The position numbers and the translations under genes are program-made. A model generated the notes under the pieces. The model worked only from the letters and a program-made list of their open reading frames with translations. It was not told the origin of the DNA and searched no databases. A stretch of 64,000 nucleotides of DNA from Diospyros lotus. Taxonomy: Eukaryota > Streptophyta > Magnoliopsida > Ericales > Ebenaceae. Below are positions 61,805 to 64,000 of this stretch, piece by piece (the stretch's first letter is position 1; every line of letters begins with the position of its first letter). The stretch spans positions 27,158,291 through 27,222,290 of the forward strand of contig NC_068338.1 of NCBI RefSeq assembly GCF_014633365.1. Reading direction: 5' to 3'.

Positions 61805-62269
61805 AACTGAGAATGTCAACAAGCCCAAACAGGCTCAGCGCCACGTTCAAAGTGGCACCCAGAATTCCAAAGTCTCTGCAAGCTCGCACGCTACAGAGAA
61901 AGCAGAACGAACCAAGTACAAGCAAGAAACAAGAATGTCAACAAGCAAGCCACGGATTTTAATTTCTGAATGTTCCAGTAGAACACCACTGCAGCTCCAG
62001 TGGTCTTCCCGACTTCTCCGTAGCCTTGAAATAGCCGATCAGCGCTTGGATTCGTCTGTTGGCGCATGGCGAATGGCGACGACATAAGGGAGGCCAACAG
62101 CCCATCCGTTGGCTAATGTCAAGTTCAAGACTACGCCAACCAGAAAAAGTCTCTTTCTTGAAGATCTCCATGTTGTAGGCTTCCATGAGTGATGAATAAG
62201 AGAACACGAAGAAAGGTAGGAACCAAAAGCCAACAGTGCCTGCCGGGCCAAATATAAAATACTACGCAA
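61805..62269 (-). pseudogene. Membrane-protein family copy, multiply frameshifted
   Basis: Minus-strand sequence follows the intact gene nearly end to end in three alternating frames: FGPAGTVGFWFLPFFVFSYS then NMEIFKKETF, after a shift LVGVVLNLTLANGWAVGLPYV, after another NPSADRLFQGYGEVGKTTGA and VACLLTFLFLACTWF, and finally a diverged RDFGILGATLNVALSLFG. At least three frameshifts and a stop break it. At its 5' side it joins duplicated ATP10 sequence. Confidence 0.88.
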
Positions 62270-62275
62270 GTGTCA

Positions 62276-62595
62276 AACCCTGACTTGTATGCTTCAACAA
62301 CATTATTACCATTGCAAGCATGGGAAGTTCAACAGCTGAACCATTTGAATAACTCGCTTTTAATGCAGGAAACTTCACAGCAACAAAACTATAATCACAA
62401 AAGAAAACCCCCCGGATCAAGAGTTTCTATACTCCATTTCGTATTACAAATTAATGGAAACACAATACCAAAAGCAAGCACTGAAGACAAGACCTCCTCC
62501 AACAGCGCAATAGAGCAAAGAATATTTGAAACCATAGATAGGCGCTGTGTCATGTACCTTACCACCGTGTTGCTTCGTCTCATCAGGCGTTGCCC
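62276..62595 (-). pseudogene. Duplicated fragment of ATP10 exons 3-4
   Basis: 62280-62385 matches part of ATP10 exon 4 (59880-60010 region), including GACTTGTATGCTTCAACA and GAAACTTCACAGCA. 62550-62592 matches the exon-3 end and its splice donor (CATGTACCTTACCACCGTGT). The frames are broken and the other five exons are missing. The junction with the membrane-protein pseudogene lies near 62270. Confidence 0.88.
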
Positions 62596-62707
62596 TATAG
62601 AACATTCAACACAATACTAGTAAAAGAATATTTTGTTTTCGCTTTTTCTTTACATTGCAGGTTCCAAATATTTGCTTATATTTTCACAATAAAGATGTAA
62701 CTTTCAA

Positions 62708-63942
62708 CAACAACAACATATTCGGTATTTATCCAGTATGTGAGGTCACCTACATAAATTCTAGACTTTTATATATTTCTATGTTTTGTCATATTTTCAT
62801 TTAGATCCATATACTTCATATCAAACTTTAATATCTCTTCCAAAGTCTTCTTGGGTACCTCTATCTCTTTTTTTTGATTAATTGCTCCATTTCATCAACT
62901 CTGCTCATAGGAGCGTCTCTTGGTCTCCTTCTCATATGACCAAACCATCTTAGTCTAGTCTCTCTCATCTTCTTCTCGATTAGCACTACTTATACCTTAT
63001 TACGAATAACTTTATTTCTAATTTTATCTTTTCTTATATGGCCACACATCTATCTTAATATCCTCATCTCCGCTACGCTTGTCTTTTGCCCATGCTAGTA
63101 TTTGACTACCCAACATTCTAAGCCATACAACAAGACTGATCTTATAGCTGTCTTATAGAATTTTCCTTTCAGTTTTAATGGAATTTTACCATCTCATAAT
63201 ACCCTCGATGCATTTCTCCATTTTCCATCTTTTTGAATCATTGATCCCAAATATCGAAAATGGTCTTTTCTTTATAAGATTTGGTTTTCTAATTTTATTA
63301 TAATATCCTCCACTCTTGCATTCTTACTAAATTTATATTCCATATATTCTGTTTTCTTTCTACTTAATTTAAATCCCTTAGATTCTAAATTGTTTCTCCA
63401 CAACTCAAATTTAGTGTTCACTCATTCTTTTGTTTCATCCACCAACACTATGTCGTCTGCAAATAGCATACACCATGGCACCTCTGTCTGAATATCTTTA
63501 ATGAGTTCATCCATTACTAAAGCAAATAAGTATATGGACTTAGTGCAGAACCTTGATATAGTCCTATTGTAATTTTAAACAGTTCAGTATCCCCTCCGCA
63601 TGTTCTGACCTTTGTCTCTGCACCGTGATATATGTCCTTAAGAGCTTGTATATAGGCTATTCGAACTTCTTTCTTCTTTAAAACACTCCATAATACTTCT
63701 CTAGGGATCCTATCATAGGCCTTTTCTAAATCTATAAACACCATATGTAGGTCCTTCTAATGATCCCAATACCTTTCCATTAGGCGCCTCAGTAGATATA
63801 TAGTTTAATTTGTCTAGAGTTCATGTTTTGGATCCGAATAAGTTTACATTGGTTGTCGGCTACCTAACGTCAACACAACCCTCCTCCTTTATCCGGGTTT
63901 GGGACCGGCAGTGGATAACATCACCAAGCGGAATTAATAAAA
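62708..63942 (-). mobile_element. RTE-type LINE, internally deleted, with 13-bp target-site duplication
   Basis: Read on the minus strand, it begins with a 5' leader (CCGGTCCCAAACCCGGATAA), then jumps near 63800 into the reverse-transcriptase domain ([33 protein letters not shown]). It ends with the RTE 3' tail (GAATATGTTGTTGTTGTTG). The endonuclease and the start of the RT are missing. ATGTAACTTTCAA stands on both sides (62695-62707 and 63943-63955). It is the same family as the element at 38036-41030 and is disabled by the deletion, frameshifts and stops. Confidence 0.88.
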
Positions 63943-64000
63943 ATGTAACTTTCAATGCAAATAAAAAACTTCCTTTTTGCTTCATAATAAAACTCTTCAT

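Overview
This window is nuclear DNA of a flowering plant, most likely a eudicot. The genes have many short GT-AG introns, the intergenic DNA is AT-rich, and the mobile elements are plant types (RTE-type LINE, hAT and PIF/Harbinger elements, tRNA-derived SINE, solo LTRs). I cannot name the species from sequence alone. No CRISPR arrays, operons or rRNA/tRNA genes were seen.

Layout. 0.3-3.0 kb is a solo LTR. 7.1-15.1 kb (+) is an intact 22-exon ARGONAUTE5-type gene of 984 codons. 16.3-22.1 kb is a cluster of solo LTRs: two more of the same type and orientation as the first, plus one copia-like. 22.25-25.4 kb is a decayed, internally deleted copy of the AGO5 locus, including upstream and 3' flanking DNA, with an AGO5 pseudogene. 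27.9-33.4 kb (-) and 35.9-45.4 kb (+) are two complete 10-exon aspartic protease genes of the plant A36/A39 GPI-anchored type. They lie head to head as a large inverted duplication. Intron 4 of the + copy has been enlarged by a 3-kb RTE-type LINE and a 917-bp hAT-type element. 47.8-62.3 kb holds one intact 221-codon gene for an unrecognised Cys-rich multi-pass membrane protein and five damaged relatives on both strands. 57.9-60.7 kb (-) is a complete 7-exon gene for the mitochondrial ATP synthase assembly factor ATP10, with a partial duplicate at 62.3-62.6 kb. 62.7-63.9 kb is a second RTE-type LINE, internally deleted and flanked by a 13-bp target-site duplication.

The genes do not form a functional cluster; each acts in its own process: small-RNA silencing (AGO5), cell-surface proteolysis (the protease pair) and mitochondrial ATP synthase assembly (ATP10). 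What unites the window is its history. Three duplications left one intact copy plus relics (AGO5, the membrane-protein family, ATP10) or two intact copies (the proteases), and at least ten mobile elements inserted, several with intact target-site duplications. All exon coordinates were derived by reading splice sites, and the reading frame was checked exon by exon.
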